A DNA stretch of 64,000 nucleotides, taken from Rhizobium giardinii bv. giardinii H152 (GTDB lineage: Bacteria > Pseudomonadota > Alphaproteobacteria > Rhizobiales > Rhizobiaceae). The position numbers were made by a program, and so were the translations under genes. The stretch is from assembly GCF_000379605.1 (NCBI RefSeq), contig NZ_KB902591.1:150932-214931 (forward strand), given 5' to 3'. A model generated the notes under the pieces. The model saw only the letters and a program-made list of their open reading frames with translations. It made no database searches and had not been told where the DNA came from. This document shows, one piece after another, positions 19,057-28,373 of this stretch (positions are counted from its first letter, which is position 1; every line of letters starts with the position of its first letter).

Positions 19057-20601
19057 ATGCGTATGAGAGTTTCGTCGAGTGCAGGAAAGTCCGTCGTCCG
19101 TCTTGTTGCGGCGGTGTTGCTGGCAAGCGCGGCAACAGGTTGCAGTTCTGATGCAACCCGCTTCGGAGGGCTCTTCTCCAAGTCAGATAATTTCACGACA
19201 AATTCGATCGCCGGCAGCAATGTCCCGATCCCGCGCAGTGATGTCCAGGGAGGCGGCATGGCGGTTGTGCCGGCGGCCGCAGGCGACAGTCGCGATCAGG
19301 CCATGAGCCAGCCGTTCCCCGATCCGGTCAATACCGCAACGACGCCGGTTTCCCGTGCCCGGGAAGCGTCGACACCAATCAACGTCCAGCGTGTCGCACT
19401 TGCCGAACCGGCTGCGAAGGCGCGTGATGCCTCGCTGACACAACCTTTCCCCGCTGCCCGCGAAACGGCGAAGGCCGAGCAGAAGCTCAAGGCCGATCCG
19501 ATCTCCACCGGCACGACGAAGGGCGGTTGGTCGACGGCGAATGCTCCGGCGGTGCTTCTGCGGCAAGGCGATACCGTCGCGACATTGTCCAAGCGTTTTG
19601 GTGTTCCCGAAAAGGAAATCCTCAAGGCAAATGGTCTGAAGTCTGGTGCCGACGCAGAGCCCGGCCAGCGCATCCTTATCCCGACCTTCGGCGTTGCCGG
19701 AAGTGCGGCGAAGGCGGCTGCTTCCGATGCCGCCGCGAGCCTCGATGTCGACAAGCAGAAGAAAATCCCGCTGCAGCCGGACAATCGCGATGTCGCAATC
19801 CTGCCCGGCCAGCCTCAGTCCCGCGAAAAGGGCACGACCCGTACTGACATGGCAGCCGGCAAGCAGCCGGTTGCCGGCGAAGGCGGCAAGGGCGGAACCT
19901 ATACCGTCAAGGCGGGCGATTCCCTGAACAGGATCGCCAAGGCGAACGGCGTCTCCGTCGAGGAACTGCGCAAGGCGAATGGCTTGACGACCGCGGCGAT
20001 CCGCATCGGCCAGACCTTGAAGGTTCCGGGCGCCGACACATCGGCTCCGGACCAGGTGGTTACCGCCTCGGTTCCCGGCAAGACGGTTGATGCCAAGGCC
20101 GAGACCAAGCTTGCCAAGACCGAAGAAGCAAAGCCCGCGCAGTACACGCCGCCGGTCGCCAAGGAATCGGTCACCGAAGTCGCCTCGAAGGATGACGGCT
20201 CGGAAGCCTCGCCGAAGGGAACGGGGATCAGCAAGTACCGCTGGCCGGTTCGTGGACAGGTCATCGCCGGATATGGCGCCAACGTCGAGGGCAACCGCAA
20301 CGACGGCATCAACATCTCGGTACCGGAAGGCACCCCGATCAAGGCGGCGGAAAACGGCGTGGTCATCTACTCCGGCAGCAGCCTCAAGGAACTCGGCAAC
20401 GCCGTTCTGGTGCGCCACGACGACGGCACTGTCACCGTTTATGGCAATGCGTCGGAGCTGAAGGTGCAGCGCGGTCAAAAGATTCAGCGCGGCCAGACGC
20501 TGGCGGCGTCCGGCATGAGCGGCACGGCAACGCAGCCGCAGGTGCACTTCGAGGTGCGCAAGAACGCCAGCGCCGTCAACCCGGCCACCTTCCTGGAATA
20601 G
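19057..20601 (+). CDS. LysM/M23 (LytM) lipoprotein, probably non-catalytic
   Basis: About 514 residues. An N-terminal signal with lipobox LASAATGC predicts a lipoprotein. Two LysM peptidoglycan-binding motifs follow (LRQGDTVATLSKRFGVPEKE near 175, and YTVKAGDSLNRIAKANGVSV near 285). A C-terminal peptidase M23/LytM domain starts at KYRWPVRGQVIAGYG. The expected zinc ligands are missing: the HxxxD box reads NDGINIS (His and Asp both replaced), and the HxH box reads QVHFEVR (first His replaced). This pattern is that of NlpD/EnvC/DipM-type activators of cell-wall amidases rather than an active endopeptidase. Starts at 19036 (GTG) and 19063 are alternatives. A strong terminator follows. Confidence 0.87.
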   Translation: MRMRVSSSAGKSVVRLVAAVLLASAATGCSSDATRFGGLFSKSDNFTTNSIAGSNVPIPRSDVQGGGMAVVPAAAGDSRDQAMSQPFPDPVNTATTPVSRAREASTPINVQRVALAEPAAKARDASLTQPFPAARETAKAEQKLKADPISTGTTKGGWSTANAPAVLLRQGDTVATLSKRFGVPEKEILKANGLKSGADAEPGQRILIPTFGVAGSAAKAAASDAAASLDVDKQKKIPLQPDNRDVAILPGQPQSREKGTTRTDMAAGKQPVAGEGGKGGTYTVKAGDSLNRIAKANGVSVEELRKANGLTTAAIRIGQTLKVPGADTSAPDQVVTASVPGKTVDAKAETKLAKTEEAKPAQYTPPVAKESVTEVASKDDGSEASPKGTGISKYRWPVRGQVIAGYGANVEGNRNDGINISVPEGTPIKAAENGVVIYSGSSLKELGNAVLVRHDDGTVTVYGNASELKVQRGQKIQRGQTLAASGMSGTATQPQVHFEVRKNASAVNPATFLE

Positions 20602-20627
20602 CCAGGCCTTGTTGCCAGCTCCTCATC

Positions 20628-20661
20628 AAAAGAAAAGCCCCGCAACGGGGCTTTTCTTTTT
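20628..20661. terminator. strong bidirectional terminator
   Basis: A perfect 15-bp stem: AAAAGAAAAGCCCCG (20628-20642), loop CAA, CGGGGCTTTTCTTTT (20646-20660), with T run on the plus strand and A run on the other side. It lies between the convergent LytM factor gene and the DUF815 ATPase gene, so it can serve both. Confidence 0.93.
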
Positions 20662-20664
20662 GTG

Positions 20665-21537
20665 TCAAACCAGGTCGATCTTCTTCTTCAAGCGGCCGGC
20701 GAGATCCTGGATGAACTGCCAGGCAACGCGGCCGGAACGGGCGCCGCGCGTGGTGCTCCACTCCAGCGCTTCGGCATGCAGCTGCGCAGGATCGCTTTGA
20801 AGGCCGAAATACGTTGCGTAGCTGTCGATCATCGCCAGATAGTCTTCCTGGCTGCATTTGTAGAAGCCGAGCCAAAGGCCGAAGCGATCGGACAACGAAA
20901 CCTTCTCCTCGACCGCCTCTGAAGGGTTGATCGCCGTCGACTGCTCGTTTTCCATCATGTGGCGTGGAAGCAGATGGCGGCGATTGGACGTTGCGTAGAG
21001 CAGGACGTTGGCCGGGCGGCCCTCGATGCCACCGTCCAGCACCGCTTTCAATGATTTGTAGGACGTGTCGTCGTGATCGAAGGACAGGTCGTCGCAAAAT
21101 ACGATGACCGGCACTGGCGCTGATTTGAGGATCTCCATCAAGACCGGCAGCGTCGAGATGTCTTCGCGATGCACCTCCACCAGTTTCAGGCGAATACCGG
21201 CATCCCGCGCCACGCTTGCATGAACCGCCTTGACGAGCGACGACTTGCCCATGCCGCGGGCGCCCCACAGCAAGACGTTGTTTGCCGCAAACCCTTCGGC
21301 AAATCTCAGCGTGTTGTCGAACAGAATATCGCGGACATGATCAACGCCGCGGATCAGCGTGAGATCGACCCGGTTCGGCTTGCTGACGGGCTGGAGATGC
21401 AGCCGTTGCGGGACCCAGACAAAACATTCCGCTGCGCCCCAGTCATTGACGGCAGGGGCGGGGCCGGCAATCCGCTCGATGGCCGCCGAAAGCTTTTGCA
21501 TTTCGGTGATCAGAAGGTCGATTTTCGTATCCTGCAT
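20665..21537 (-). CDS. DUF815-family P-loop ATPase
   Basis: 290 residues. AAA-type ATP-binding protein with Walker A in NNVLLWGARGMGKSSLVKAV and a Walker B-like strand VPVIVFCDDLSFD. DYLAMIDSYATYFG-type C-terminal helices are typical of the family. The function of DUF815 proteins is not established. I chose ATG 21537 because AGGAGG precedes it by eight bases; an open frame to 21741 adds an unrelated N-terminus. It is divergent from yajC and convergent with the LytM gene. Confidence 0.88.
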   Translation of the reverse strand: MQDTKIDLLITEMQKLSAAIERIAGPAPAVNDWGAAECFVWVPQRLHLQPVSKPNRVDLTLIRGVDHVRDILFDNTLRFAEGFAANNVLLWGARGMGKSSLVKAVHASVARDAGIRLKLVEVHREDISTLPVLMEILKSAPVPVIVFCDDLSFDHDDTSYKSLKAVLDGGIEGRPANVLLYATSNRRHLLPRHMMENEQSTAINPSEAVEEKVSLSDRFGLWLGFYKCSQEDYLAMIDSYATYFGLQSDPAQLHAEALEWSTTRGARSGRVAWQFIQDLAGRLKKKIDLV

Positions 21538-21780
21538 CAAAAAGCCTCCTGAAATAGGGCAACAGGTTGTGCCGTTGGGCCAAGCGTCCGGTAGCATAGC
21601 TGTTGTAACGGTAAAAGGCGTGAAATCCGGTAGAAAGCGCTTCTCCTCCAGCCGATTTCCTGTATGAGGCTGAAGGTAGACGCCGGTTAGCCCGTGGTTG
21701 CATTCACATTGGCTATTCTTATATTCGGCGATCCGAACCATGGGCTGCCCGCCCGCAAAACCGCATTCAAGGAGTGATTG

Positions 21781-22116
21781 ATGTTCATTACCGAGGCATT
21801 CGCCCAGACGGCACCCGGCGCAACGGCTGGCGGCGCTGATATCCTGATGTCTATCCTGCCGTTCCTGCTGATCTTCGTGGTAATGTATTTCCTGATCATC
21901 CGGCCGCAGCGCGCAAACATGAAGCGCCGCGAGGAACTCCTGAAGAACATTCGTCGTGGCGACCAGATCGTCACCGGCGGCGGCATCGTCGGCAAGGTGA
22001 CGAAGGTCATCGACGACAGCGAACTCGAAGTCGAAATTGCTGACGGCGTCAAGATTCGTGTGGTACGCAGTGGTGTATCCGAAGTCCGTGTAAAGGGCGA
22101 ACCCGTCAAGGAGTAA
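21781..22116 (+). CDS. yajC: preprotein translocase subunit YajC
   Basis: 111 residues. Small inner-membrane accessory of SecDF. It has a short N-terminal extension, one membrane helix (LPFLLIFVVMYFLIIRPQ), and the conserved RPQRANMKRREELLKNIRRG plus GDQIVTGGGIVGKV. AAGGAG lies ten bases before ATG 21781. It is followed after about 60 bases by secDF, the usual pairing. Confidence 0.95.
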   Translation: MFITEAFAQTAPGATAGGADILMSILPFLLIFVVMYFLIIRPQRANMKRREELLKNIRRGDQIVTGGGIVGKVTKVIDDSELEVEIADGVKIRVVRSGVSEVRVKGEPVKE

Positions 22117-22175
22117 GCTTGCAGGGAGGCCGGATCGGACCGGTCACCTTGTAACGACACATCTTCGAGAGCTTC

Positions 22176-24737
22176 ATGCCGTATTTTTCCCGCTGGAAAA
22201 CCATCATCGTCTGGCTCGTCGTGCTGCTCAGCATCGTGGTGGCTTTGCCGAACGCGGTTGCAGAGGCGACTCTGGAGCGCTTGCCAGACTGGGTTCCGAA
22301 AAAGCAGCTGATGCTCGGTCTCGACCTCCAGGGCGGATCCCAGATCACCCTGAAGGTCGAGCGCGAAGATGTGGTGAAGACCCGCCTCGAGGCGATCATC
22401 GACGCGATCGGCGCGCGGTTGCGGTCTGCCGGCATCGCCTATTCCGGCCTTTCGGGCACGGGCCAGGATATTCAGCTACGCCTCCGCAACCCGGCACAGC
22501 TTGAGGCCGCGCAAACGGCCCTGAAGGCTTTGACGGATCCGGCAAAGATCGGTGGCGTCACCAAGGATGCGGTCCGCGAGGTTGCTATTGGCGGTTCGCC
22601 TGACGGGTCCATAAGCGCCAGCATTTCCGACGAGGGCATTGACCGCAGGGTTTCGGCCACGGCCGATGGTGCCATTGCCGTCCTGCATCGTCGCCTGGCG
22701 GATCTCGGCGCCCAGCAGCCGAAAATCCGCAGACAAGGTGCCGACCGCATCATCGTCCAGATTCCCGGCCGCTACGATCCGGAACAGGTCAAGTATATCC
22801 TGAGCCAGGCGGGCGCTCTTTCGTTCCGAAGCATCGATATGTCGATGGCGGTTCAGGACGCCGTCAACGGCCAGCCGCCGTTAAATTCGGAAATTCTCTA
22901 CTCCGCCGACGACCCACCGATCGGTTATCTCGTCCGCAAGCAACCCATCATTGCCAATCAGGACATTGTCGGCGCCAAATCGGCGATCAACGCGCAGTCC
23001 GGCAATCCAGTCGTCAACCTGCGTCTTGGCCCGCAGGGTGCGGCCAGGTTTGCGAAGGCGACGGCGGACACGACTGGTACGACGATTGCGGTGGTGCTTG
23101 ATGGGGCGGTGATCGCGACGCCGCTGGTGCGCAAGGCGATCACCGACGGCACCATACAGTTGTCGGCTGAAATGAGTCCGGAGGGTGCCGATGATCTGGC
23201 GCTGCTTCTGCGCGCCGGTTCTTTGCCGAGCCCGCTGACCGTCGTCGAGGAGCGCTCGATCGGGGCAGGGCGTGGGGCGGATTCGATCCATTCCATTCTG
23301 GCTGCAGGCGCGATCGGCGCCGTTCTCGTCATTCTTTTCATGCTGGGCTTCTATGGCTTCTTCGGCGCGGTAGCGAGCCTTGCCGTGGCTTTCAACGTCG
23401 TCATGATCGTTGCCGTGCTTTCGGCGACAGGACTGGCTCTGACCCTTCCCGGAATTGCGGGGATCGTGCTGACGATCGGCATGGCGGTCGATTCCAACGT
23501 GCTGATCTACGAGCGCATCCGGGAAGAGGTCCGTCACGGCAGGTCGCTTCGGGAAGCCTTCGATTTCGGTTTCTCGCGCGCATTCGCCGCCATCGTCGAC
23601 GCCAATATCACCACGCTGATCGCCGCCATCATCCTGCTGTTCCTCGGAACAGGGGCGGTCCGCGGCTTTGCCGTGACGTTGGCGATCGGTATCGTGACCA
23701 CGCTGTTTACCGCCTTCACTTTGACGCGCGTTATGCTGGACGTATGGCTGCACAGGCGCCGGCCGAAGCAATTGCCGGATGGGATTCGGACCGGCGTGTT
23801 CGACGGTGCAGCGTTCCGGTTCATGGCGATCCGAAACTACGTCTTCTCGCTGACGGCGTTGCTGTCTGTCATCAGCATGCTGCTTTTCGGCGCGATGGGC
23901 ATCAATCTCGGCATCGACTTTGCCGGTGGTTCGGTGATCGAACTGAAGGCGCGCGAGGGGGCTGCGGATATCGAGGATATTCACGCGCGGCTGGACGAAC
24001 TCAATCTCGGGGAGATCACGGTCAAGCCGTTCGGCTCGCCGCAGGATGTGGTCGTGCGCGTCCACTCCCGCGAAGGTGGAGAGAACGCCGAGCAGACGTC
24101 GGTGATCCTGATCCGGGGCGAACTGGAAGACGCCTATGAATTCCGCCGCGTCGAAGTCGTCGGCCCCTCGGTCTCCGGTGACCTGACGAAAGCGGCGACC
24201 ATCGGCGTTTTCGCTTCGCTTCTCGCCATCCTCATTTACATATGGGTCCGGTTCGAATGGCAGTTTGCCGCCGGCGCGATCGTCGCCACGTTGCATGACG
24301 TGCTTTTGACTATCGGTCTCTTCGTCGTCACCGGCATGGAATTCAACCTGACGAGCATTGCGGCGCTTCTGACCATCGTCGGCTATTCGCTGAACGACAC
24401 GGTGGTCGTCTACGACCGGGTTCGCGAAAACCTGAAGCGTTATCCGCGCATGCCATTGCCGATTCTGATCGATACCTCGATCAATCAGACCTTGTCGCGA
24501 ACGGTTCTGACCGGCGCGACCACGATGCTGGCACTGGCTGCGCTGTCGATTTTCGGTGGCGAGGCAATCCAGTCCTTTGCCTTCGTGATGCTGTTCGGTG
24601 TTGCGATCGGCACGTTCTCCTCGATCTATGTTGCCGGTCCCGTCCTCATTCTCTTCAGGCTGAGGCACGGCGCACCGGGCAGCGATGCCGAAAAGAGCGG
24701 CAGCGCCGGCATACGCCCGGTCAAGGGGGCGCAGTAG
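22176..24737 (+). CDS. secDF: protein translocase subunit SecDF, single-chain fusion
   Basis: 853 residues. Fused SecD and SecF, which use the proton gradient to drive late steps of Sec export. SecD part: one N-terminal helix, DLQGGSQITLKVER, a large periplasmic P1 domain, then TM block GIAGIVLTIGMAVDSNVLIY. SecF part begins near residue 545 (FRFMAIRNYVFSLTALLSVI) with GINLGIDFAGGSVIEL and SIAALLTIVGYSLNDTVVVY. Fused SecDF is typical of rhizobia, whereas enterics have two genes. It ends two bases before the Mth938-domain gene. Confidence 0.95.
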   Translation: MPYFSRWKTIIVWLVVLLSIVVALPNAVAEATLERLPDWVPKKQLMLGLDLQGGSQITLKVEREDVVKTRLEAIIDAIGARLRSAGIAYSGLSGTGQDIQLRLRNPAQLEAAQTALKALTDPAKIGGVTKDAVREVAIGGSPDGSISASISDEGIDRRVSATADGAIAVLHRRLADLGAQQPKIRRQGADRIIVQIPGRYDPEQVKYILSQAGALSFRSIDMSMAVQDAVNGQPPLNSEILYSADDPPIGYLVRKQPIIANQDIVGAKSAINAQSGNPVVNLRLGPQGAARFAKATADTTGTTIAVVLDGAVIATPLVRKAITDGTIQLSAEMSPEGADDLALLLRAGSLPSPLTVVEERSIGAGRGADSIHSILAAGAIGAVLVILFMLGFYGFFGAVASLAVAFNVVMIVAVLSATGLALTLPGIAGIVLTIGMAVDSNVLIYERIREEVRHGRSLREAFDFGFSRAFAAIVDANITTLIAAIILLFLGTGAVRGFAVTLAIGIVTTLFTAFTLTRVMLDVWLHRRRPKQLPDGIRTGVFDGAAFRFMAIRNYVFSLTALLSVISMLLFGAMGINLGIDFAGGSVIELKAREGAADIEDIHARLDELNLGEITVKPFGSPQDVVVRVHSREGGENAEQTSVILIRGELEDAYEFRRVEVVGPSVSGDLTKAATIGVFASLLAILIYIWVRFEWQFAAGAIVATLHDVLLTIGLFVVTGMEFNLTSIAALLTIVGYSLNDTVVVYDRVRENLKRYPRMPLPILIDTSINQTLSRTVLTGATTMLALAALSIFGGEAIQSFAFVMLFGVAIGTFSSIYVAGPVLILFRLRHGAPGSDAEKSGSAGIRPVKGAQ

Positions 24738-24739
24738 GC

Positions 24740-25126
24740 ATGCGCAGACCTGTAGAAATCCGCAATGCACATTTCCCCGGTCGGGCGCCGATAGAGAGCT
24801 ACGGCAATGGCGGCTTCCGTTTCGCCGACATGTCGCATCGCGGATCGCTGCTGATGCTGCCCTCCGGCATCTATGGCTGGGACATGGTCGAAGGCGATCC
24901 GCTGACGGTGGAAAATTTCCACCGCGTTTTCGATGAAGCCGCCGATATCGAGGTGCTGCTCGTCGGAACGGGCAAGGACATCCGGCCGCTGCCAAAAGAG
25001 TTGAAGGCGCGATTCAAGGAGCTTTCAATCTCTTCCGACCCGATGAGCACGGGTGCTGCGGTGCGCACCTACAACATCATGCTTGCGGAATCGCGCGCCG
25101 TCGCTGCCGCCTTCATTGCCGTCTGA
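24740..25126 (+). CDS. Mth938-domain protein (NDUFAF3-like)
   Basis: 128 residues. Mth938/DUF498 domain: GRAPIESYGNGGFRFADMSH, then IYGWDMVEGDPLTVENFHRV and VLLVGTGKDIRPLP. The human member NDUFAF3 is a complex I assembly factor, and bacterial copies are often next to secDF, as here. The bacterial function is not firmly established. The start lies two bases after secDF and the next gene begins three bases after its stop, so it is embedded in the operon. Confidence 0.88.
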   Translation: MRRPVEIRNAHFPGRAPIESYGNGGFRFADMSHRGSLLMLPSGIYGWDMVEGDPLTVENFHRVFDEAADIEVLLVGTGKDIRPLPKELKARFKELSISSDPMSTGAAVRTYNIMLAESRAVAAAFIAV

Positions 25127-25129
25127 CCG

Positions 25130-26005
25130 ATGATATCTCCCGAAAATTCGAGGTCGGCCGCCGTGGCAGTCTACGATTTCAGTCTCACGGCGTTGCGCGA
25201 GAGCGACCGTGACCGGTACCTTGCCTGCCTGCTGTCGCCGCAGGACAAGCGCGGCCCGCTGTCGGCTCTCTATGCCTTCCACGCGGAGATTGCCCGCGTT
25301 CGCGACGTCGCGCGCGAGCCGTTGCCGGGAGAAATCCGCTTGCAGTGGTGGCGTGACGTGCTCAGCGATCCGGGCGGCACGAGCGGCGATGGGAACCCAT
25401 TGGCGGAAGCGCTGCTCGCCTGCGTCCGGGCCTACAATCTGCCGGTATCCGTGCTGCAGAACATGATCGATGCCCGCATCTTCGATCTCTACGACGATCC
25501 GATGGAAAGCCGCTCGTCACTTGAGGGATATGCGGGCGAGACGGCCTCGGCGCTGATCCAGCTTGCGAGCCTGATTCTCGATCCCGCCCATGCCCAGCAA
25601 TCGGCGTCTGCGGCAGGCCACGCGGGTGTCGCGCAGACGATCGCCGGACTGCTGCTGCTTTTGCCGTTGCACCGGCGCCGGGGGCAGGTCTATTTCCCCG
25701 CGGAATTGTTGGCTGCCACGGGCCTGGATCGCGACGCTTTCCTCGCCGGCACGGATGAGGACGCGGTCAGTCGGGCGATACGCGCACTGTCCGGCCTCGG
25801 TCGTGACCACCTCGCCAAGGTTCGGACCGACGCGAAAGGCATTTCCCCGGCCAACCGTTTTGCCTTCATCACGCTGGCGCTGGCCGAACCGGTTTTTGAC
25901 CGCGCCGAGCGGGCCGGTTCGAAATTGTTCGAGCAGTCGATTGTGCCATCACAATGGCGCCGGCAATGGTGGATGTGGAAAGCCGCCCGCAGCGGCCGGT
26001 GGTAA
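25130..26005 (+). CDS. phytoene/squalene synthase-family protein (NDUFAF6-like)
   Basis: 291 residues with the all-alpha isoprenoid synthase fold. The second Asp-rich motif is present as DLYDDPMESRSSLEGYAGET. The first is degenerate (HAEIARVRDVAREPLPGEIR, lacking a clean DxxxD), which argues against a classical squalene synthase. The protein family includes NDUFAF6, another human complex I assembly factor. Its position directly after an NDUFAF3-like gene supports an NDUFAF6-type role over hopanoid or carotenoid synthesis, and no hpn or crt genes are nearby. This is inference from context. Confidence 0.82.
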   Translation: MISPENSRSAAVAVYDFSLTALRESDRDRYLACLLSPQDKRGPLSALYAFHAEIARVRDVAREPLPGEIRLQWWRDVLSDPGGTSGDGNPLAEALLACVRAYNLPVSVLQNMIDARIFDLYDDPMESRSSLEGYAGETASALIQLASLILDPAHAQQSASAAGHAGVAQTIAGLLLLLPLHRRRGQVYFPAELLAATGLDRDAFLAGTDEDAVSRAIRALSGLGRDHLAKVRTDAKGISPANRFAFITLALAEPVFDRAERAGSKLFEQSIVPSQWRRQWWMWKAARSGRW

Positions 26006-26131
26006 GCCGTCGGCGGCATTTCATATTCGTAAATGCTGTTTTTCGAATCCGACGGCACATTGGCGCAAGCTTCGTCCTCTAGGCTCGCGGCGTGTTATTT
26101 TCGCCACCGGCACGAAAAAGGAGCAGGCACA

Positions 26132-26572
26132 ATGGTCTGGCCGATCGTCATCCTCTGCATGCTGCTCGCAGGGACCTTCTACATGCGGATGAAGGAGCGC
26201 GCCGACAAGGACCGGCAGGAGCCGGATACCGGATCGGCTATCCTCGATTTCGGCCGGGCATTTCCAGGCGAGGCCATCCGGGCCATTCACGCGACGGCAG
26301 ATGAGAAGGCCTATTTCGTCCGTCTTCACGACGGCAAAGCCGGGTTCATGGCCTCACACGGAAACCATTTCGTCTGCCATCTGATCGAACCCGGCAAGGT
26401 CAACGTCAGCAACGCGCCAAGCGGCCGTGGCCTGGTGGTGCATTTCGCCGACTTCGCCTCTCTTGATGGCGCCTACGAGTTCGCCAGCCCGGCCGTGGCA
26501 GCAGAGGTTTCCCTCTGGCTGCTCGGCAGTTTCAGTCCGCAGTCGGAGTTCACGGCCGTGTCGGCAAATTAG
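26132..26572 (+). CDS. small membrane-anchored protein of unknown function
   Basis: 146 residues. One N-terminal hydrophobic helix ([20 protein letters not shown]) is followed by a charged linker and a small soluble domain with no motif I recognise. AAAGGAG precedes ATG 26132, so a longer frame from 26033 is discounted. Its 3' end overlaps the convergent trmFO gene by 23 bases, so its C-terminus (SEFTAVSAN) is encoded opposite the trmFO C-terminus. It may form the last gene of the yajC-secDF transcript. Confidence 0.72.
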   Translation: MVWPIVILCMLLAGTFYMRMKERADKDRQEPDTGSAILDFGRAFPGEAIRAIHATADEKAYFVRLHDGKAGFMASHGNHFVCHLIEPGKVNVSNAPSGRGLVVHFADFASLDGAYEFASPAVAAEVSLWLLGSFSPQSEFTAVSAN

Positions 26573-27983
26573 CGACCGTTCCAAGCCAGGCTGCGCAGTC
26601 TTCGAGTGCACGGGCTGCGACGAGCTGTTTCTTCATCACCGTCTTGTCCTTGCCCCGGAAGCGCTTGACGCCTTCGGGTTTGGTGATGGCACCGGGTTCC
26701 AAGAGCGGAAACAGGCCGAAATTGATGTTCATCGGCTGGAACGAGCGCTTGCCCGGTTCGTCATCGGAAACGATGTGACCGCCGGTGATGTGATTGAGCA
26801 GCGAGCCGAAGGCCGTCGTTGCCGGCGGCAGGGGCAGAGGCTCGCCCTTGCGTTCGGCGGCGGCGAAGCGCCCGGCAAGCAGGCCGATGCTGGCGCTTTC
26901 GACATAGCCTTCGCAGCCGGTGATCTGGCCTGCAAATCGCAGTCCCGGGCGCGACTTCAACGTCAGCGATGGATCAAGCAGCACGGGCGAATTGATGTAG
27001 GTGTTGCGGTGCAGGCCGCCGAGGCGAGCGAACTCGGCATTCTCGAGACCCGGAATCATCCGGATAACTTCGGCCTGCGCGCCGTATTTCAGCTTCGTCT
27101 GGAAGCCGACCATGTTGTAGAGCGTGCCGAGTGCGTTGTCCTGACGCAGTTGTACCACCGCATAGGGTTTTACGGTCGGATTATGGGCGTTGGTGAGGCC
27201 CATCGGCTTCATCGGGCCGTGCCGGAGCGTCTCGCGGCCACGTTCGGCCATCACCTCGATAGGCAGGCAGCCGTCGAAATAGGGGGTGCCTTCCCATTCC
27301 TTGAAGCCGGTCTTGTCGCCGGCGATCAGCGCGTCGACGAAGGCATTGTACTGCTCTTCGTTCATCGGGCAGTTGATGTAGTCCTTACCCGTGCCACCGG
27401 GCCCGACCTTGTCGTAGCGCGACTGGAACCAGCAGACATCCATGTTGATGCTGTCGGTGTGGATGATCGGGGCGATGGCATCGAAGAAGGCGAGCGCATC
27501 GGCGCCGGTTTCGGCCTGGATGGCGCTGGCGAGCGACGGCGCCGTCAGCGGGCCGGTGGCGATGATTGCGAGGTCCCATTCCTTGGACGGCAGGCCGGAC
27601 ACTTCTTCGCGCACCACGGTGATCAATGGGTGATTTTCGATCGCTTGCGTTACCGCATGCGAGAAGCCGTCGCGGTCAACCGCGAGGGCGCCGCCGGCCG
27701 GAACCTGGTTTCTGTCGGCAGCCGACATGATCAGCGAACCGGCAAGGCGCATTTCCGCATGCAGCACGCCGACGGCATTGCTGGTGGCGTCGTCCGAGCG
27801 GAAGGAGTTGGAGCAGACCAGTTCGGCGAGGTTATCGGTCTTGTGAGCGTCCGTGCCGCGTACGCCGCGCATTTCATGGAGGCGGACAGGGATGCCGGCC
27901 TCGGCAATCTGCCAGGCGGCCTCCGATCCGGCGAGACCGCCGCCGATGATATGAATGGGGGAATAGGAAGATGTATCTGTCAT
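26550..27983 (-). CDS. trmFO: methylenetetrahydrofolate-tRNA-(uracil-5-)-methyltransferase
   Basis: 477 residues. Folate- and FAD-dependent enzyme forming 5-methyluridine at position 54 (T-loop) of tRNAs. The N-terminal FAD motif is [20 protein letters not shown], followed by [20 protein letters not shown] and [13 protein letters not shown], a highly conserved TrmFO segment. [20 protein letters not shown] and [12 protein letters not shown] are also diagnostic. It replaces the SAM-dependent TrmA used by enterics. It is convergent with the 26132 gene. Confidence 0.96.
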   Translation of the reverse strand: MTDTSSYSPIHIIGGGLAGSEAAWQIAEAGIPVRLHEMRGVRGTDAHKTDNLAELVCSNSFRSDDATSNAVGVLHAEMRLAGSLIMSAADRNQVPAGGALAVDRDGFSHAVTQAIENHPLITVVREEVSGLPSKEWDLAIIATGPLTAPSLASAIQAETGADALAFFDAIAPIIHTDSINMDVCWFQSRYDKVGPGGTGKDYINCPMNEEQYNAFVDALIAGDKTGFKEWEGTPYFDGCLPIEVMAERGRETLRHGPMKPMGLTNAHNPTVKPYAVVQLRQDNALGTLYNMVGFQTKLKYGAQAEVIRMIPGLENAEFARLGGLHRNTYINSPVLLDPSLTLKSRPGLRFAGQITGCEGYVESASIGLLAGRFAAAERKGEPLPLPPATTAFGSLLNHITGGHIVSDDEPGKRSFQPMNINFGLFPLLEPGAITKPEGVKRFRGKDKTVMKKQLVAARALEDCAAWLGTVANLPTRP

Positions 27984-28062
27984 GCGCCGTTATTTAGAGC
28001 AAGGCGGGCGCGAAGGGAACCTGTTCTGCATACCGAGGCGCCATGCAAGATCCCGGAATCAG

Positions 28063-28088
28063 AAACGGCACCCCGTGGTGCCGTTTTT
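28063..28088. terminator. hairpin downstream of the first DUF1127 gene
   Basis: AAACGGCACC (28063-28072), loop CCGT, GGTGCCGTTT (28077-28086), followed by TT on the plus strand. It lies about 25 bases beyond the stop of the minus-strand DUF1127 gene at 28113. The minus-strand tail (TTTCTGATT) is weaker than the plus-strand T run. Confidence 0.65.
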
Positions 28089-28112
28089 AGTCCCTCGACA
28101 TATCCTGTCCGA

Positions 28113-28256
28113 TTAACGGAAGGAGCGCGAAGCGATGTTGCGGATGTCGAAGCGGGTGATGCCGATGTCCGACAGGGCGTGGTTGGACAGGTTGCCGAGT
28201 TCGGCAACGGTACGGCGGTAGTTGATCCAGCTTTTTGCGATACGAATCGGGTTCAT
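28113..28256 (-). CDS. DUF1127 mini-protein (first copy)
   Basis: 47 residues, begins MNPIRIAKSWINYRRTVAEL and continues GNLSNHALSDIGITRFDIRN. This matches the DUF1127 pattern: an N-terminal basic helix, W/Y-R-R-T, then L-x-D-I-G-I-x-R-x-D-I. Such Arg-rich small proteins are abundant in Rhizobiales; in Agrobacterium they have been linked to RNA, phosphate and carbon metabolism, and in Brucella several are controlled by the LysR regulator VtlR. Two palindromes lie in its upstream region (28274-28373). A second DUF1127 gene lies about 500 bases upstream on the same strand. Confidence 0.85.
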   Translation of the reverse strand: MNPIRIAKSWINYRRTVAELGNLSNHALSDIGITRFDIRNIASRSFR

Positions 28257-28273
28257 GATCTTTTCCTTGAGAA

Positions 28274-28373
28274 GCAAATGAGCAGTGCAGTGATTTGCCT
28301 GCTTCGTTGGGATCTATGTACGCCTTTCGCGGAAAAAGATGGAGTGCAAAGAAAATGCATCTGCTATGCATTT
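28274..28373. promoter_or_regulatory. two inverted repeats upstream of the first DUF1127 gene
   Basis: GCAAAT (28274-28279) pairs with ATTTGC (28293-28298) across a 13-base spacer. Further upstream, AAATGCAT (28353-28360), CTGCT, ATGCATTT (28366-28373) is a perfect 8-bp-arm palindrome. Both lie within 120 bases of the gene's start on the minus strand. They look like operator sites; VtlR is a candidate binder by analogy with Brucella, which I cannot test here. The rest of 28257-28760 shows no gene. Confidence 0.5.

Noticed and set aside
22881..24995. 704-codon open frame on the minus strand
   Set aside because: Exactly opposite secDF; amino-acid composition (Arg/His/Asp-rich, no motifs) is that of a high-GC shadow frame.
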